Part shown: piece by piece, positions 54,556 to 63,346 of the stretch
How positions within the stretch are numbered: position 1 is the stretch's first letter
How the letters are laid out: each line of letters begins with the position of its first letter
Assembly: GCA_910577045.1 (NCBI GenBank)
Contig: CAJTLB010000003.1
Location: 191,009-255,008 of the forward strand
Source: an uncultured Lachnospiraceae bacterium
GTDB taxonomy: Bacteria > Bacillota > Clostridia > Lachnospirales > Lachnospiraceae
Direction: 5' to 3'
DNA: 64,000 nucleotides
Notes under the pieces: generated by a model
What the model was told of the DNA's origin: nothing
The model's input: the letters and a program-made list of their open reading frames with translations, nothing else
Database searches by the model: none
Program-made: the position numbers and the translations under genes

Positions 54556-54593
54556 AGTGCCAGAGAATAAAATTATTTCCTGGCACTTTTTTT
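54556..54593 (+). terminator. Terminator of ABC exporter operon
   Basis: Stem AGTGCCAG/CTGGCACT with a second inner stem, AATAA/TTATT, then seven Ts. It overlaps the end of the convergent gene. Confidence 0.85.
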
Positions 54594-55314
54594 AGACATT
54601 ATAAAAAGTAGCAATTATTAAAATAAGAATAGCAAATCCAAGAATAAACCTAGATATCATTTGTCCAGTAGTATAAAAAGAAGAAGGTTCTGGATCGTTT
54701 ACATATAGGCCATGGCTTAAGTAGAAAAACAATTTAGGAAATTTAATGTCTAATAATAAAATAATGGCACATAAGAAAACTATAAGTACTATATTAAGGT
54801 TTCCACGCAAAGAGGTATTGTCCTCAAAGGCAAGACGGGCAATAAAGGTTTCTGAAGGCTGCCAGTCAGTATTTCCAAAAGGGTTGCTATAGTGTGCATT
54901 AACCTCAATTTCAAAGAAAAGAGTGCCATCATTATTTAATAAATGATGAAAAGAATCATAGTACCCGTTAAAAATAGGCTCTTCTGATTTGTAAATCGTA
55001 ATGGGGAAAGGAGCTGTGCCCAATTCTTGATAGGAAACCGAATAAGTTTCTGATTTATCTCCCCATGTGAAATAAAGATGGATAGTATGGTCAGATGGGA
55101 TTCTAGTTAAATGTAAGGTTTCCTGAAAGACTGTCCCACTCCATTCATTTTCTTTTATTTGGTAAAGAAAATATCCTTTATACCAAATCCCTTTTCGGAA
55201 TGAGGAGAATAAATATAAAAAAGATAAAATACAAATAACAGTGAAAATAAGGATATATTTAATTTTCTCTTTATTAAAATGAGTTTTTTGTATATATTTT
55301 ATAGATATGCCCAT
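54592..55314 (-). CDS. Membrane protein of unknown function
   Basis: 240 residues. One hydrophobic helix near the N-terminus (about 20-38), a 120-residue extracytoplasmic region rich in aromatic residues, and two C-terminal helices (about 165-195 and 215-238). GAGGTG precedes the ATG. No family was recognised. It could be a small sensor or envelope protein. Separate transcript, convergent with the exporter. Confidence 0.65.
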   Translation of the reverse strand: MGISIKYIQKTHFNKEKIKYILIFTVICILSFLYLFSSFRKGIWYKGYFLYQIKENEWSGTVFQETLHLTRIPSDHTIHLYFTWGDKSETYSVSYQELGTAPFPITIYKSEEPIFNGYYDSFHHLLNNDGTLFFEIEVNAHYSNPFGNTDWQPSETFIARLAFEDNTSLRGNLNIVLIVFLCAIILLLDIKFPKLFFYLSHGLYVNDPEPSSFYTTGQMISRFILGFAILILIIATFYNV

Positions 55315-55434
55315 TTATATCACCTCATCTTTCTATATTTATTGTATCAAATGAATTGCTTTTTTCAAGTTAATTTTTTTGTAGAATTAGGATTTAGTAA
55401 AATACAAATAAAAATATCCCAGCCAAATCAACAA

Positions 55435-55515
55435 ATAGTGCGAACACCTTGAATCAGTGGAGGGATATTCTTATTAACTTTAATAAATTATACCATCATG
55501 TATAGTGCGAACACC
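55435..55515. repeat. Two 14-base direct repeats, 67 bases apart
   Basis: ATAGTGCGAACACC occurs twice with period 67; the core GTGCGAACAC is a near palindrome (GTG-CGAA-CAC). Only two copies are present, so this is not a CRISPR array. It could be paired regulator sites upstream of the CE12 gene. Confidence 0.5.
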
Positions 55516-55646
55516 ACAATCAAGTACATTAGATAGTGTACCAAATTTTTGTCAAAAATTCAAGTAAATTGCATTAATAGTTCTTATACTAAGGAAAGTA
55601 TAGTAAAATGGAATTTAATAGATTCCACTTTTATAGTATATGTTCA

Positions 55647-55675
55647 TTGACCCAATATGTTACATGAGATATAAT
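55647..55675 (+). promoter_or_regulatory. Promoter of CE12 acetylesterase gene
   Basis: TTGACC (55647-55652) and TATAAT (55670-55675), spacing 17. Followed by AAAAAATAGTTGAGCA, shared with the region before the ABC-F gene. Confidence 0.7.
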
Positions 55676-55732
55676 AAAAAATAGTTGAGCACTATGGTGC
55701 AAAAAGAATAAGATATGGAAAAGAGGGAAAGT

Positions 55733-57355
55733 ATGAAGATTGAGTTTCAGCATAAGGATGTATTTTATAGTAACCCAGCAGAAGGGTGGCAAAATGGGGT
55801 GTATTACCCACGCAAAGCTAAAGAGCAGTTAGGGGATACTTTTTTTAGAGAAGAGAATACTATATGGGTGATAAAAAGCCAGGTATGGAAAGAAATTGAA
55901 GAGACTGGTTATGGAATTTATTATTATGAAGAAACAACAAAGCTAGTAGCAGAGCTTTCAGGAAGTAATTATAAAATAGATGTAATTTTTATAAATCCTA
56001 AAGAAGAACCATATACTTGCCATACCCGTATCAATGGAGTTGTAAAAGAAGAAGCTATTACTGTATCGCCAGGAGAAGAAAAAAAAGTATCTATGGTTGC
56101 TTGTATTATAGACGGAACAGTTAGTTTAACCTTTGTTACTGGGGCATTGCAAGAAATAGACAACAATATTGTTTCAGGGGAAGTATATATTAAGGATATT
56201 GCGGTAACACCTGAAAAAGAAAAGGAAGCCAGGGAAAAACCAAGGGTTTATTTAGTGTCCGATTCAACAGTACAGTCATATGAGAAAAGGTTTTATCCAC
56301 AGACAGGATGGGGGCAGGTATTATACGAGTTTTTTCAAGACGCAGAAAAATGTAAGATGTATCGCAGTGAGCATTGTAGCTACTCTTTAGCGAAAGTATA
56401 TGAGATGCCAAATTTAGTAATTGAAAACCGTTCAATTGGTGGAAGGAGTGCAAGGTCATTTTATGATGAAGGAAAGTTAGATCAGGTTTTAGAGGAAATA
56501 TGCCCGGGGGACTATATGTTTGTCCAATTTGCCCATAATGATGCCACGGCAATCCGCCCTAACCGTTATATTGCGCCAGAAGAGTTTCCTTATTTTATAC
56601 AGAGATATATTGATGGCTGTAAAAGAAGAGGGGCACAATGTGTCCTAGTAACACCAGTGGCAATGAGGAATTGTGGGGAAGGAGAAGAATTCCATATAAG
56701 TTTCCAGCCATATCGTGAGAAAATGATAGAAATAGCGAAAGAGCAAGGATTGCCGCTTTTAGATTTGGGGGCAAAAAGCACAGCATACTTAAATGAAATT
56801 GGGGCAGAAGAAAGTAAACATATTTATTTGTGGGTAGAAGAAGGGGAATATCCAGATGGTGCTTATGCAGCAGGGGTTTCAGATAAGGCACATTTACAGG
56901 AGTATGGTGCAAGAGTTTATGCAAATATGGTGGTTAAAATGATACAAGAATATACAAAAGATCACAGCCTGGATAAATTAAAAGCCTTGGCAGTGCCAAA
57001 GGATAAATTAGAGAAGCCAAAAAGGAATATAGGAGGTTCTAAAAATAATCAAGAAAAACCTGCTGATATGGTAACAGGTTTTGTACTTCAGGAGGTTTCT
57101 ATTGAAAATGGGCAAGGGAGCTTTTTATTAAATTGGAATCCAGTAGATAAAGCTACGGCATACTATGTATATGCAAAGAAGAAAGAAGAATTAACATTTG
57201 AGGTTGTAAAGACAGTGACAAAAGAAGAAAAAGAATTATTTGCTACACTTCCTTTTACAGCAGAAACTGGTTTTTGCTGGCAGTATTATGTAACGGCCGT
57301 ATTTGAAAATGGCAGTGAGGGACATGCAAGCAAAATGGTGGAAGTGCAATTATAA
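55733..57355 (+). CDS. Rhamnogalacturonan acetylesterase, CE12 family (SGNH)
   Basis: 540 residues. About 170 N-terminal residues form a beta-sandwich, then the SGNH domain: block I VYLVSDSTVQSY (Ser), block II RSIGGRSARSFYDEG (Gly), block III VQFAHNDATA (Asn), block V DKAHLQEYGARVYA (Asp/His). The C-terminal 100 residues are fibronectin-III-like. CE12 enzymes (RhgT/YesT) remove acetyl groups from rhamnogalacturonan, which matches the pectin locus at 4846-23208. No signal peptide. ATG at 55733 has GAGGG; an earlier ATG at 55715 lacks a site. Confidence 0.9.
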   Translation: MKIEFQHKDVFYSNPAEGWQNGVYYPRKAKEQLGDTFFREENTIWVIKSQVWKEIEETGYGIYYYEETTKLVAELSGSNYKIDVIFINPKEEPYTCHTRINGVVKEEAITVSPGEEKKVSMVACIIDGTVSLTFVTGALQEIDNNIVSGEVYIKDIAVTPEKEKEAREKPRVYLVSDSTVQSYEKRFYPQTGWGQVLYEFFQDAEKCKMYRSEHCSYSLAKVYEMPNLVIENRSIGGRSARSFYDEGKLDQVLEEICPGDYMFVQFAHNDATAIRPNRYIAPEEFPYFIQRYIDGCKRRGAQCVLVTPVAMRNCGEGEEFHISFQPYREKMIEIAKEQGLPLLDLGAKSTAYLNEIGAEESKHIYLWVEEGEYPDGAYAAGVSDKAHLQEYGARVYANMVVKMIQEYTKDHSLDKLKALAVPKDKLEKPKRNIGGSKNNQEKPADMVTGFVLQEVSIENGQGSFLLNWNPVDKATAYYVYAKKKEELTFEVVKTVTKEEKELFATLPFTAETGFCWQYYVTAVFENGSEGHASKMVEVQL

Positions 57356-57410
57356 AAGAATAAGATAGAGGACAATAGGAAAAGGGATAAAGAAAGAGGT
57401 AGGGATTACT

Positions 57411-58361
57411 ATGGATTTTAAAGAGATTAGTTTGGAAGAGGCAGGCCTTTCTAATAAAATTGCGGAGGAGTTTTTATTAGAATTAGAAAAAAGTGGTGCA
57501 GGCATGGATAGTGTGTTGTTTCTTCGCAATGGGGATCTATGTTTTGAGAAATACTGGGAACCATATAATAAAAATAAAAACCATCGGATGTATTCTGTTG
57601 GAAAAAGTTTTACAGCAATAGCAATAGGGTTATTGGTTGGGGATAAGAAACTAAGGCTTGAAGATAAGGTTTGTGATTATTTTCCAGATAAAATGCCAGA
57701 AAAGGTACATCCTTTTATTAGTGCTATGCAGGTTCGGCATTTACTTACAATGTCTACAGCGCATAAAAGTACTACTTATAAAAAATATCAGGGGGATTGG
57801 GTAGAGTCCTTTTTCCATGTAGAGCCAGACTATGCACCAGGGACAATATTTTCTTATGATACTTCGGCTACCCATGTGCTTTGTGCTTTAGTAGGGAGGC
57901 TTGCGGGCAAGGATATGTTCCAGTTTTTAAGAGAAAGAGTATTAGATGAAATCGGGTTTACTAGCAGAGAATGGCTAAGGGATGATGCAGGCGTAATAAG
58001 AGGGGGAGATGGGCTTTATTGTACAAGCCGCGATTTGGCGGCAGTAGCCCAATTATGTATGGATGGCGGCATATATCATGGAAAACAGCTAATCCCAGCA
58101 GATTACTTAAAGGATATGCTCCGTGTGCAGGTTTCTACGGCACACAAAGAGGCATATGATGAACAATTTGGCTATGGTTATCAAGTATGGGGAAACAGAG
58201 GTGGAGGTTTTTCTTTCTTTGGGTTAGGAGGCCAGCTTGCTGTCTGTTTCCTAGATAAAAAATTTATATTAATTACTACTACAAATATGGCGGAAGAGCG
58301 CGCTAAAGATATTAAATATATTTATGAAAGTTTTTATAACGTAGTGTATCCAAATTTATAA
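57411..58361 (+). CDS. Serine hydrolase, class C beta-lactamase fold
   Basis: 316 residues. SxxK motif in MYSVGKSFTAIAIGLL, YDTSATHVL as the Tyr element, and GGQLAVCFLDKKFILI near the end. No signal peptide, so it is likely an intracellular esterase or peptidase; the position directly after CE12 suggests a carbohydrate esterase role. GAGGT site upstream. 3' end overlaps the Nudix gene by 6 bases. Confidence 0.85.
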   Translation: MDFKEISLEEAGLSNKIAEEFLLELEKSGAGMDSVLFLRNGDLCFEKYWEPYNKNKNHRMYSVGKSFTAIAIGLLVGDKKLRLEDKVCDYFPDKMPEKVHPFISAMQVRHLLTMSTAHKSTTYKKYQGDWVESFFHVEPDYAPGTIFSYDTSATHVLCALVGRLAGKDMFQFLRERVLDEIGFTSREWLRDDAGVIRGGDGLYCTSRDLAAVAQLCMDGGIYHGKQLIPADYLKDMLRVQVSTAHKEAYDEQFGYGYQVWGNRGGGFSFFGLGGQLAVCFLDKKFILITTTNMAEERAKDIKYIYESFYNVVYPNL

Positions 58362-58967
58362 TTTTAAAAAGCCAAAGGGGTCTATGGTATCGTGGATAAA
58401 GTGCATTAGCATGTAGGCACATTTGATGGCAATATGTTCTTCCTTAAGGATGCGTTTACATTCTTCCCTGTCAGCAAGTACGATTTGGATATCTTCCGAG
58501 GCTTCTTGGTGGCTATTAGTGGGTGAGCCGGAAGCATAGCCAAAGATTGTCCCACAGCTTTCATCAGTCATGCCAATAGTAGTAAAGCATGGTTTGGTAT
58601 AACCTTCTGGGACAGAAAGAGGAGTAAGGGTTAAGCCAGTTTCCTCATACATTTCCCGGATAGCAGCAGCGGCCATATCTTCACCTGGTTCTACAAGCCC
58701 GGCAGGGAATTCATAAATATAATTGTCAATAGGATAGCGGTATTGTTTTACTAACACGACCCTATCCTGTTGTTCGCCATAGAGGGAATAAATAATAACA
58801 CCATCAGGAGAATTAATTTGCGTATTAATTTTTAGATCTTTGGTATCTTTTGCACGTGACGACATATAATAGGGATATACCTTTCCATTTCTTCTTTCAG
58901 CAGAAAGTTCATAGAAATTTAAGAAACGGTTATCTGTACATTTTTTAATATTTTTAATTCGTGTCAT
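58356..58967 (-). CDS. Nudix hydrolase
   Basis: 203 residues. Complete Nudix box GLVEPGEDMAAAAIREMYEETGL (G-x5-E-x7-REUxEExGU). N-terminal RVVLVKQYRYPIDNYIYEFP is typical of ADP-ribose pyrophosphatase-like members. AAAGGAG precedes the ATG. It likely hydrolyses a nucleoside diphosphate-linked compound. Confidence 0.92.
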   Translation of the reverse strand: MTRIKNIKKCTDNRFLNFYELSAERRNGKVYPYYMSSRAKDTKDLKINTQINSPDGVIIYSLYGEQQDRVVLVKQYRYPIDNYIYEFPAGLVEPGEDMAAAAIREMYEETGLTLTPLSVPEGYTKPCFTTIGMTDESCGTIFGYASGSPTNSHQEASEDIQIVLADREECKRILKEEHIAIKCAYMLMHFIHDTIDPFGFLKL

Positions 58968-59063
58968 AAAAGTGCTCCTTTCTGTTCGATATTATAATTA
59001 TAACATGAAATGGTAGCAAGTCCAAGTAGAATGATTATTTTAGTATAGGATAATAAAATATTT

Positions 59064-59135
59064 GGCGCAGTAGCCAAGTGGTAAGGCAATGGTCTGCAAC
59101 ACCAGTATCCACCGGTTCAAATCCGGTCTGCGCCT
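59064..59135 (+). tRNA. tRNA-Cys (GCA)
   Basis: Cloverleaf: acceptor GGCGCAG/CTGCGCC, D arm GCC..GGC, anticodon loop CTGCAAC with GCA, T arm ACCGG-TTCAAAT-CCGGT, discriminator U. CCA is not encoded. Confidence 0.97.
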
Positions 59136-59192
59136 TTTAGAAAGCCTTCAAAAGTGTTTGCTTTATAGTGAGACAAGAAAGTGATTTTAGAT

Positions 59193-59234
59193 AAGGCGGT
59201 ATAGCTTCGATTATAAGAGCTGTACCGTCTTTTC
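59193..59234 (+). terminator. Terminator after tRNA-Cys
   Basis: Stem AAGGCGGTATAGCT/AGCTGTACCGTCTT (14 bp with two wobbles) followed by TTTTC. Confidence 0.75.
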
Positions 59235-59584
59235 AAATTTCTATGTGTCTTTCCATTTTAGTTATGTGGTAAAAGGGAAATTGATTTTACCCACAAAGTT
59301 GAAATTGTATTTCCCTTCAACATGGGGCTATAAATTCTTTATATTGGTTTATAAATCAATTAAAATGAATTAAAAAGTAATAAAAAGATTTAAATTTGTT
59401 AAAAATGTGATATAATGGGCGATAAGAGCCGGAGTACATTTCAGGCTACCAAATAGACAGGAATATGATATTTATGAACTGATCATAAAATCTATTGCAG
59501 AAAATCCTCCCATTATGAAACTGGGGATTGAGGAGGTATTAGGTATTACAAACAATATTCTTTAGTAATATTTTATGATTTGAT

Positions 59585-59610
59585 AAAGTGTCAGACTTTT
59601 GACACTTTTT
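59585..59610 (+). terminator. Intrinsic terminator in gene-poor region
   Basis: Stem AAAGTGTCA/TGACACTTT with a 6-base loop, then TT. It follows an unstarted ORF relic and supports a former gene there. Confidence 0.7.
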
Positions 59611-59922
59611 TAATACAAAAATTTAATTAAAAAGGAAAAAATAAATCATGTTTATAGTTATTTCATTAATAGACATTTTATTATATCTTATTTGAATCAA
59701 ATTTTATATTTTAGTATATCAGAACAGGGCTGTAAATAAAGTTTAGAAGTGTTATAATTGAATACAGTTTGTGGGAGGATAGCCTGAAAAGAATTTAATG
59801 ATATGTTTACAATATATTTGAGTGAATATTTTGAGGTAGATCTAGAAATTACCATTCTGCGCAAAGAAAATATGGAGCAGTTACTAAAGCAAATATAAAT
59901 GAAACATGGAGGAATGTGGGTT

Positions 59923-60416
59923 ATGTATATAAAATCAAAAAGGTTTATAATAACAGAATTAACTATGGATATGTGCAGTGATTATCAAAAAAATTCTGTA
60001 GATGCTGATAATAGGCGTTTCGTGCCAGATGAGGTATGTGAAAATATACAAGATGCTAAGAAAACTTTAAAATGGCTAATTGAATCATATTCTACTTCCA
60101 ATGGGCCATTTGTATATCCAATTATTACAAATGAAAATATAAACATTGGATATGTCCATTAGAAGGAGAGTTTGAAATTGGGTACCATATAGCAAAAAGC
60201 TATACAGGCAACGGATTTGCTACAGAGGCGGTAAAAGTATTTTTACCAGTAGTAATGGATATGCTTCAAATTAATAGAATATATGGCATAGTTTTGGAAG
60301 AAAATATTGCTTCACATAAAGTTTTAGAAAAGAATGGTTTTAAATTAATTTTTAAAGGCATTGATAAATATCAGGGCAAAGACAGGGAATTAAGAAAATA
60401 TATTTTTGAACGTTAA
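59923..60416 (+). pseudogene. GNAT acetyltransferase broken by a frameshift
   Basis: First part begins MYIKSKRFIITELTMDMCSD and runs to IGYVH then stop (60162); the second part continues in another frame as GEFEIGYHIAKSYTGNGFAT, then EAVKVFLPVV and ends KYIFER at 60416. Together they make a full GNAT (RimJ/RimL-like) of about 165 residues; the shift lies near 60155-60165. Only the joined reading gives the acetyl-CoA motif GYHIAKSYTGNGFAT. A sequencing error cannot be excluded. Confidence 0.75.
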
Positions 60417-60462
60417 AATGTAGAGATAAAGTGATAAGTTGGAATTGGAGAAATTAGGGTGT

Positions 60463-60891
60463 ATGGATTTTGAGATCTTTAGGAGTATAGTTGAAAAAGC
60501 AAAAGAAAAACACGCTGTACTTTTTGGATTGGATTATGACGCTATTCCTAGCGTAGAAGAAATCTATAGTTTTCAAAAAGAATATAAAATTCAATTACCA
60601 GAAAAATACATACAGTTTTTGTTACATTATGGCGGCGGTTATTTTGGGTATGCAAATATCTATTCTTTAGATAAAAACAGTTATTTTTACCTTGCTAACC
60701 ACAATAAAAAAGTACTAGGCAAATTACTTTTTATTGCTGATAATGAATGTGGCGATTATTATGCGCTTTGCATTGAATGTGGAAAATGTAAGGACGCTAT
60801 TGTTTTTTATAATCATGATGAAAATACAATATGTGCTACAGAATTTTCTGATATATTTGAATTTCTTATAAAAATGGGGTTAAACCAGTAA
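60463..60891 (+). CDS. SUKH (SMI1/KNR4) family protein
   Basis: About 142 residues. IPSVEEIYSFQKEYKIQLPE followed by KYIQFLLHYGGGYF, and IADNECGDYYALCIE, then AIVFYNHDENT match SUKH immunity-type proteins. Such proteins neutralise contact-dependent toxins, but no toxin gene is nearby, so it is an orphan. GGAG lies upstream; exact start uncertain (TTG 60439 is in frame). Confidence 0.8.
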   Translation: MDFEIFRSIVEKAKEKHAVLFGLDYDAIPSVEEIYSFQKEYKIQLPEKYIQFLLHYGGGYFGYANIYSLDKNSYFYLANHNKKVLGKLLFIADNECGDYYALCIECGKCKDAIVFYNHDENTICATEFSDIFEFLIKMGLNQ

Positions 60892-60938
60892 TAACGAGTT
60901 TGTTTGGCTTTTATTAGGATAGCAAAATATTGCGATTA

Positions 60939-60967
60939 TTGACATTACAATAAAAGCAGGATAAAAT
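60939..60967 (+). promoter_or_regulatory. Promoter of Rrf2 gene
   Basis: TTGACA (60939-60944) and TAAAAT (60962-60967), spacing 17. Confidence 0.65.
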
Positions 60968-60990
60968 AAAAGCGAAAGGTGGGAAACAAT

Positions 60991-61440
60991 ATGCAAATTT
61001 CAAGTCGATTTACACTGGCAGTCCATATTTTTGCTTGTATTGATACTTTTGGAAAAAAATATAAAGTAACAAGTGATTTTCTGGCAGGAAGTACAAATGT
61101 GAACCCAGTTATTATTAGAAAAATTTTAGGGCAGTTAAAGGGGGCAGGTCTAATTGAAGTTGCAAGGGGAACTGGTGGGACTACCGTTTCAAAGCCATTA
61201 GAGGAAATTAGTTTTTTAGATATATATCGTGCTGTGGAATGTATTGAAAATGGGGATTTATTTCATTTTCATGAAAACCCAAATATAGATTGCCCAGTAG
61301 GTAAAAATATTCATTATATTTTGGATGATAAATTACTCCGTGTACAGAACGCAATGGAAAAAGAACTTGCCTCTATTACATTAGCAGATTTAAAAAAGGA
61401 TACAGAAAAATATGTAACTTTATTAGAACCACAAAAGTAA
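60991..61440 (+). CDS. Rrf2-family transcriptional regulator
   Basis: 149 residues. MQISSRFTLAVHIFACIDTF and NPVIIRKILGQLKGAGLIEV followed by GTGGTTVSKP form the Rrf2 winged helix. The three clustered cysteines of Fe-S Rrf2 proteins (IscR, NsrR) are not present in the usual pattern, so it is closer to YwnA-type members. AAAGGTGGG precedes ATG 60991. Possibly autoregulated; a terminator follows. Confidence 0.9.
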   Translation: MQISSRFTLAVHIFACIDTFGKKYKVTSDFLAGSTNVNPVIIRKILGQLKGAGLIEVARGTGGTTVSKPLEEISFLDIYRAVECIENGDLFHFHENPNIDCPVGKNIHYILDDKLLRVQNAMEKELASITLADLKKDTEKYVTLLEPQK

Positions 61441-61751
61441 GAGTATGGTAGATATTAGATTGGAGTAAGTGAAAAAATAAAGTAGGAATTATAAAATAGT
61501 AGGGAATTCAAGGCATTAGAAGGAAAAATCAAAATGCTTTGAATTTTTTTGTTTAAATATAACTATTAACATTACATTAAAAAGATAAGAAGAATTCATT
61601 CTTTTTGCTTTTTCATACGCGGAATCTTGTAGATGTTCTATAAATGTGCTAAACTAAACATAACAACAAAGTCGGAATTTGCAGATGAAAATTTTGAACT
61701 TTCCCTATTTTTCAAGGCTTTTCAAGCCTCATACAGTGAATTGATATGTAT
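61441..61751. other. Intergenic region after Rrf2
   Basis: Apart from the Rrf2 terminator at 61505 no gene or element is seen. The sequence is AT-rich up to the hairpin at 61752. Confidence 0.5.
61505..61551 (+). terminator. Terminator of Rrf2 gene
   Basis: Stem AATTCAAGGCATT/AATGCTTTGAATT (one wobble), then seven Ts. Confidence 0.85.
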
Positions 61752-61792
61752 TTTCCCTTGTTTTTGCCCTTATGGGCAGTTTACAAGGGAAA
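61752..61792. terminator. Nested hairpin, likely element boundary or terminator
   Basis: Outer stem TTCCCTTGT/ACAAGGGAA with inner TGCCC/GGGCA, followed by AGTTTTTTC on the plus strand. It lies 18 bases beyond the stop of the minus-strand integrase relic. Confidence 0.65.
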
Positions 61793-61809
61793 GTTTTTTC
61801 TGAATGTAT

Positions 61810-62050
61810 CTAATCATTGCCTGCCACTTTATCCAACAGCCTTGCGGAAGTCCGCTTTGCCTCCCTTGTGGCATGGGCATACACATTCATTGTAGTACTT
61901 ACGTCAGAGTGTCCTAAGAGTTCCTGCACGTCTTTCGGCGCTGCGCCGTTTGACAGCAGGTTGCTTGTGTAAGTATGACGGAGCTGGTGGAAATGAAAAC
62001 CCTCAAATCCGTCCAGTTTTTTTGCGAGCGTCCGGCAGACAATTTCACAA
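61810..62050 (-). pseudogene. Tyrosine recombinase (integrase) C-terminal relic
   Basis: On the minus strand, reading GFHFHQLRHTYTSNLLSNGA, PKDVQELLGHSDVSTTMNVY, then AHATREAKRTSARLLD. It contains the conserved H-x-LR, LGH and the catalytic Tyr (NVY), about 77 residues before the stop at 61810. The N-terminal two-thirds, with the first Arg and Lys, is missing; upstream the frame runs into the methyltransferase gene, so the join is a deletion scar. Confidence 0.8.
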
Positions 62051-63128
62051 AAGTGTATCCGGCAGTCGGGTTCTCTGCAAAGAAATCCGCAATTTTAATA
62101 TTCCGGCTGCAATAATCTTCGGCTTCCTTGCGGGATAAACCATGGGTTAATAAATGGAGAATCAGCCTTTCCTTTTGCTCATCATGGATGCCAGAGGCCC
62201 AATCGTTATATGCGATAAAATCATTTTTAGTTTCCTCATAATCTGCATATTGTGTAGTAATAAACTCTACCTTATCGTTCGTTCTTACGTCTATGTTGAC
62301 AAGTCCCAGCTTTTGCATCATATGTGCAGTTCTGATGGCAACCGCATAATCACGCCCCTGCATTGCGAGTTTAGTTTGCCACTTTTTCTCCAACCCTTCA
62401 TGCCTGCATAGCTTCTGATAATCCATGCCGTCAATATAAAGCCCGCAGCACTCAAATTCTCTGTTTGCATCTATGCATACAATATATCCATCCGGTTTTG
62501 CAAAATGAATCATCTTCTGTATAAAAGCGGACGGATTGTCCAAATGCCTAAGAACAGCCTGACATACTACGAAATCATACTGGTTTTCGACAGAATAATT
62601 AAAAACATTTTCACACAAGAAGTCCGCCTTCAATTTTTAACTTTCAAAAAGAACTTTTCCCTTTTTGATCAAATCTTCTGCAAAATCAATTCTGGTATAA
62701 GTGTTTCCCTCGGGCAGATACGGAAGCAACAACAGCCCTAAAAATCCATATTCACATTCGCAGTCCAATACAGAAATCGGTTTATCAATTTTCCAAACCT
62801 GTGAAATAAGAAAGCGCGTATAATCATCGTTCCAATAACTTTTTCGCGTCCTTAAAAGGTATTCCAGCTTTTGGTTCCAAAAATCTTTTGTTGCTGTTTT
62901 TTCAGGAATATATGTCTCACCGTCAAGCGGTTTTAAGCCTAATAACTGATCTGTCAATACTTTAAAATACTCTGTCAGTAATGGAAGAATGGTGATATCC
63001 GGCAAATTGACTCCGGTTTCCCATTTGCTGATCGTTTGAAATGATACACCTATGCTGTCTGCCAGTTCCTGCTGTGTTACTTTTGCTTTTTTACGCAAGT
63101 TGGCAATGCGCAATAATATTTTATTCAT
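62044..63128 (-). pseudogene. HTH-SAM methyltransferase fusion gene with an in-frame stop
   Basis: The first part (63128-62637) starts MNKILLRIANLRKKAKVTQQ with an XRE helix-turn-helix (ADSIGVSFQTISKWETGVNL), then PISVLDCECEYGFLGLLLLP, the SAM-binding motif I, and IDFAEDLIKKGKVLFES then TAA. The next in-frame codons continue KLKADFLCENVFNYSVENQY, FVVCQAVLRHL, IVCIDANREFECCGLYIDG, so one base change made a stop in a single gene. The C-terminus is cut by the integrase join near 62050. The family, common on mobile elements of Firmicutes, has unknown substrate. Translation may restart at MKADF (62633), but activity is doubtful. Confidence 0.75.
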
Positions 63129-63346
63129 CTCTAAAACCTTCTAAATTACGAGATGTCTTATAGGTTTTCTCATATTTTTATAATTATATCAAAAACTAGG
63201 GATTTTGTATTCACTTAAAATGGCGAATATTTTCGCTTGCAGGTTGAAATATTCGATTCTGTTACAATTGATTTGATTACAGAATACCAAAAAACTTCAG
63301 AAAATGTTGACTATTTTTAAAAATATGGTATTATAATATTAGTGGT
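63129..63346. other. Upstream region of the HTH-methyltransferase gene
   Basis: AT-rich with no coding potential. TATAAT-like sequence on the minus strand near 63180 may be the promoter of the methyltransferase gene. Confidence 0.3.

Larger units (their letters stand above)
55315..55732. other. Intergenic region with direct repeats and CE12 promoter
   Basis: Contains two identical 14-base copies ATAGTGCGAACACC at 55435-55448 and 55502-55515, each followed by AATCA a few bases later, and an inverted pair AATATCCC/GGGATATT around the first copy. The promoter for the CE12 gene follows. No coding potential. Confidence 0.5.
59136..59922. other. Long region between tRNA-Cys and broken GNAT
   Basis: Holds a terminator at 59193, a block of competing hairpins at 59263-59320 (see findings), an unstarted open stretch near 59425-59564 reading RQEYDIYELIIKSIAENPPI, a second terminator at 59585, and a 31-codon ORF at 59803-59898 (MFTIYLSEYFEVDLEITILR onwards) just before the GNAT start. 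None is recognised; they look like relics of lost genes. Confidence 0.4.

Noticed and set aside
55435..55515. Possible CRISPR array from repeated ATAGTGCGAACACC
   Set aside because: Only two 14-base copies, spacing far from usual spacers, no cas genes nearby.
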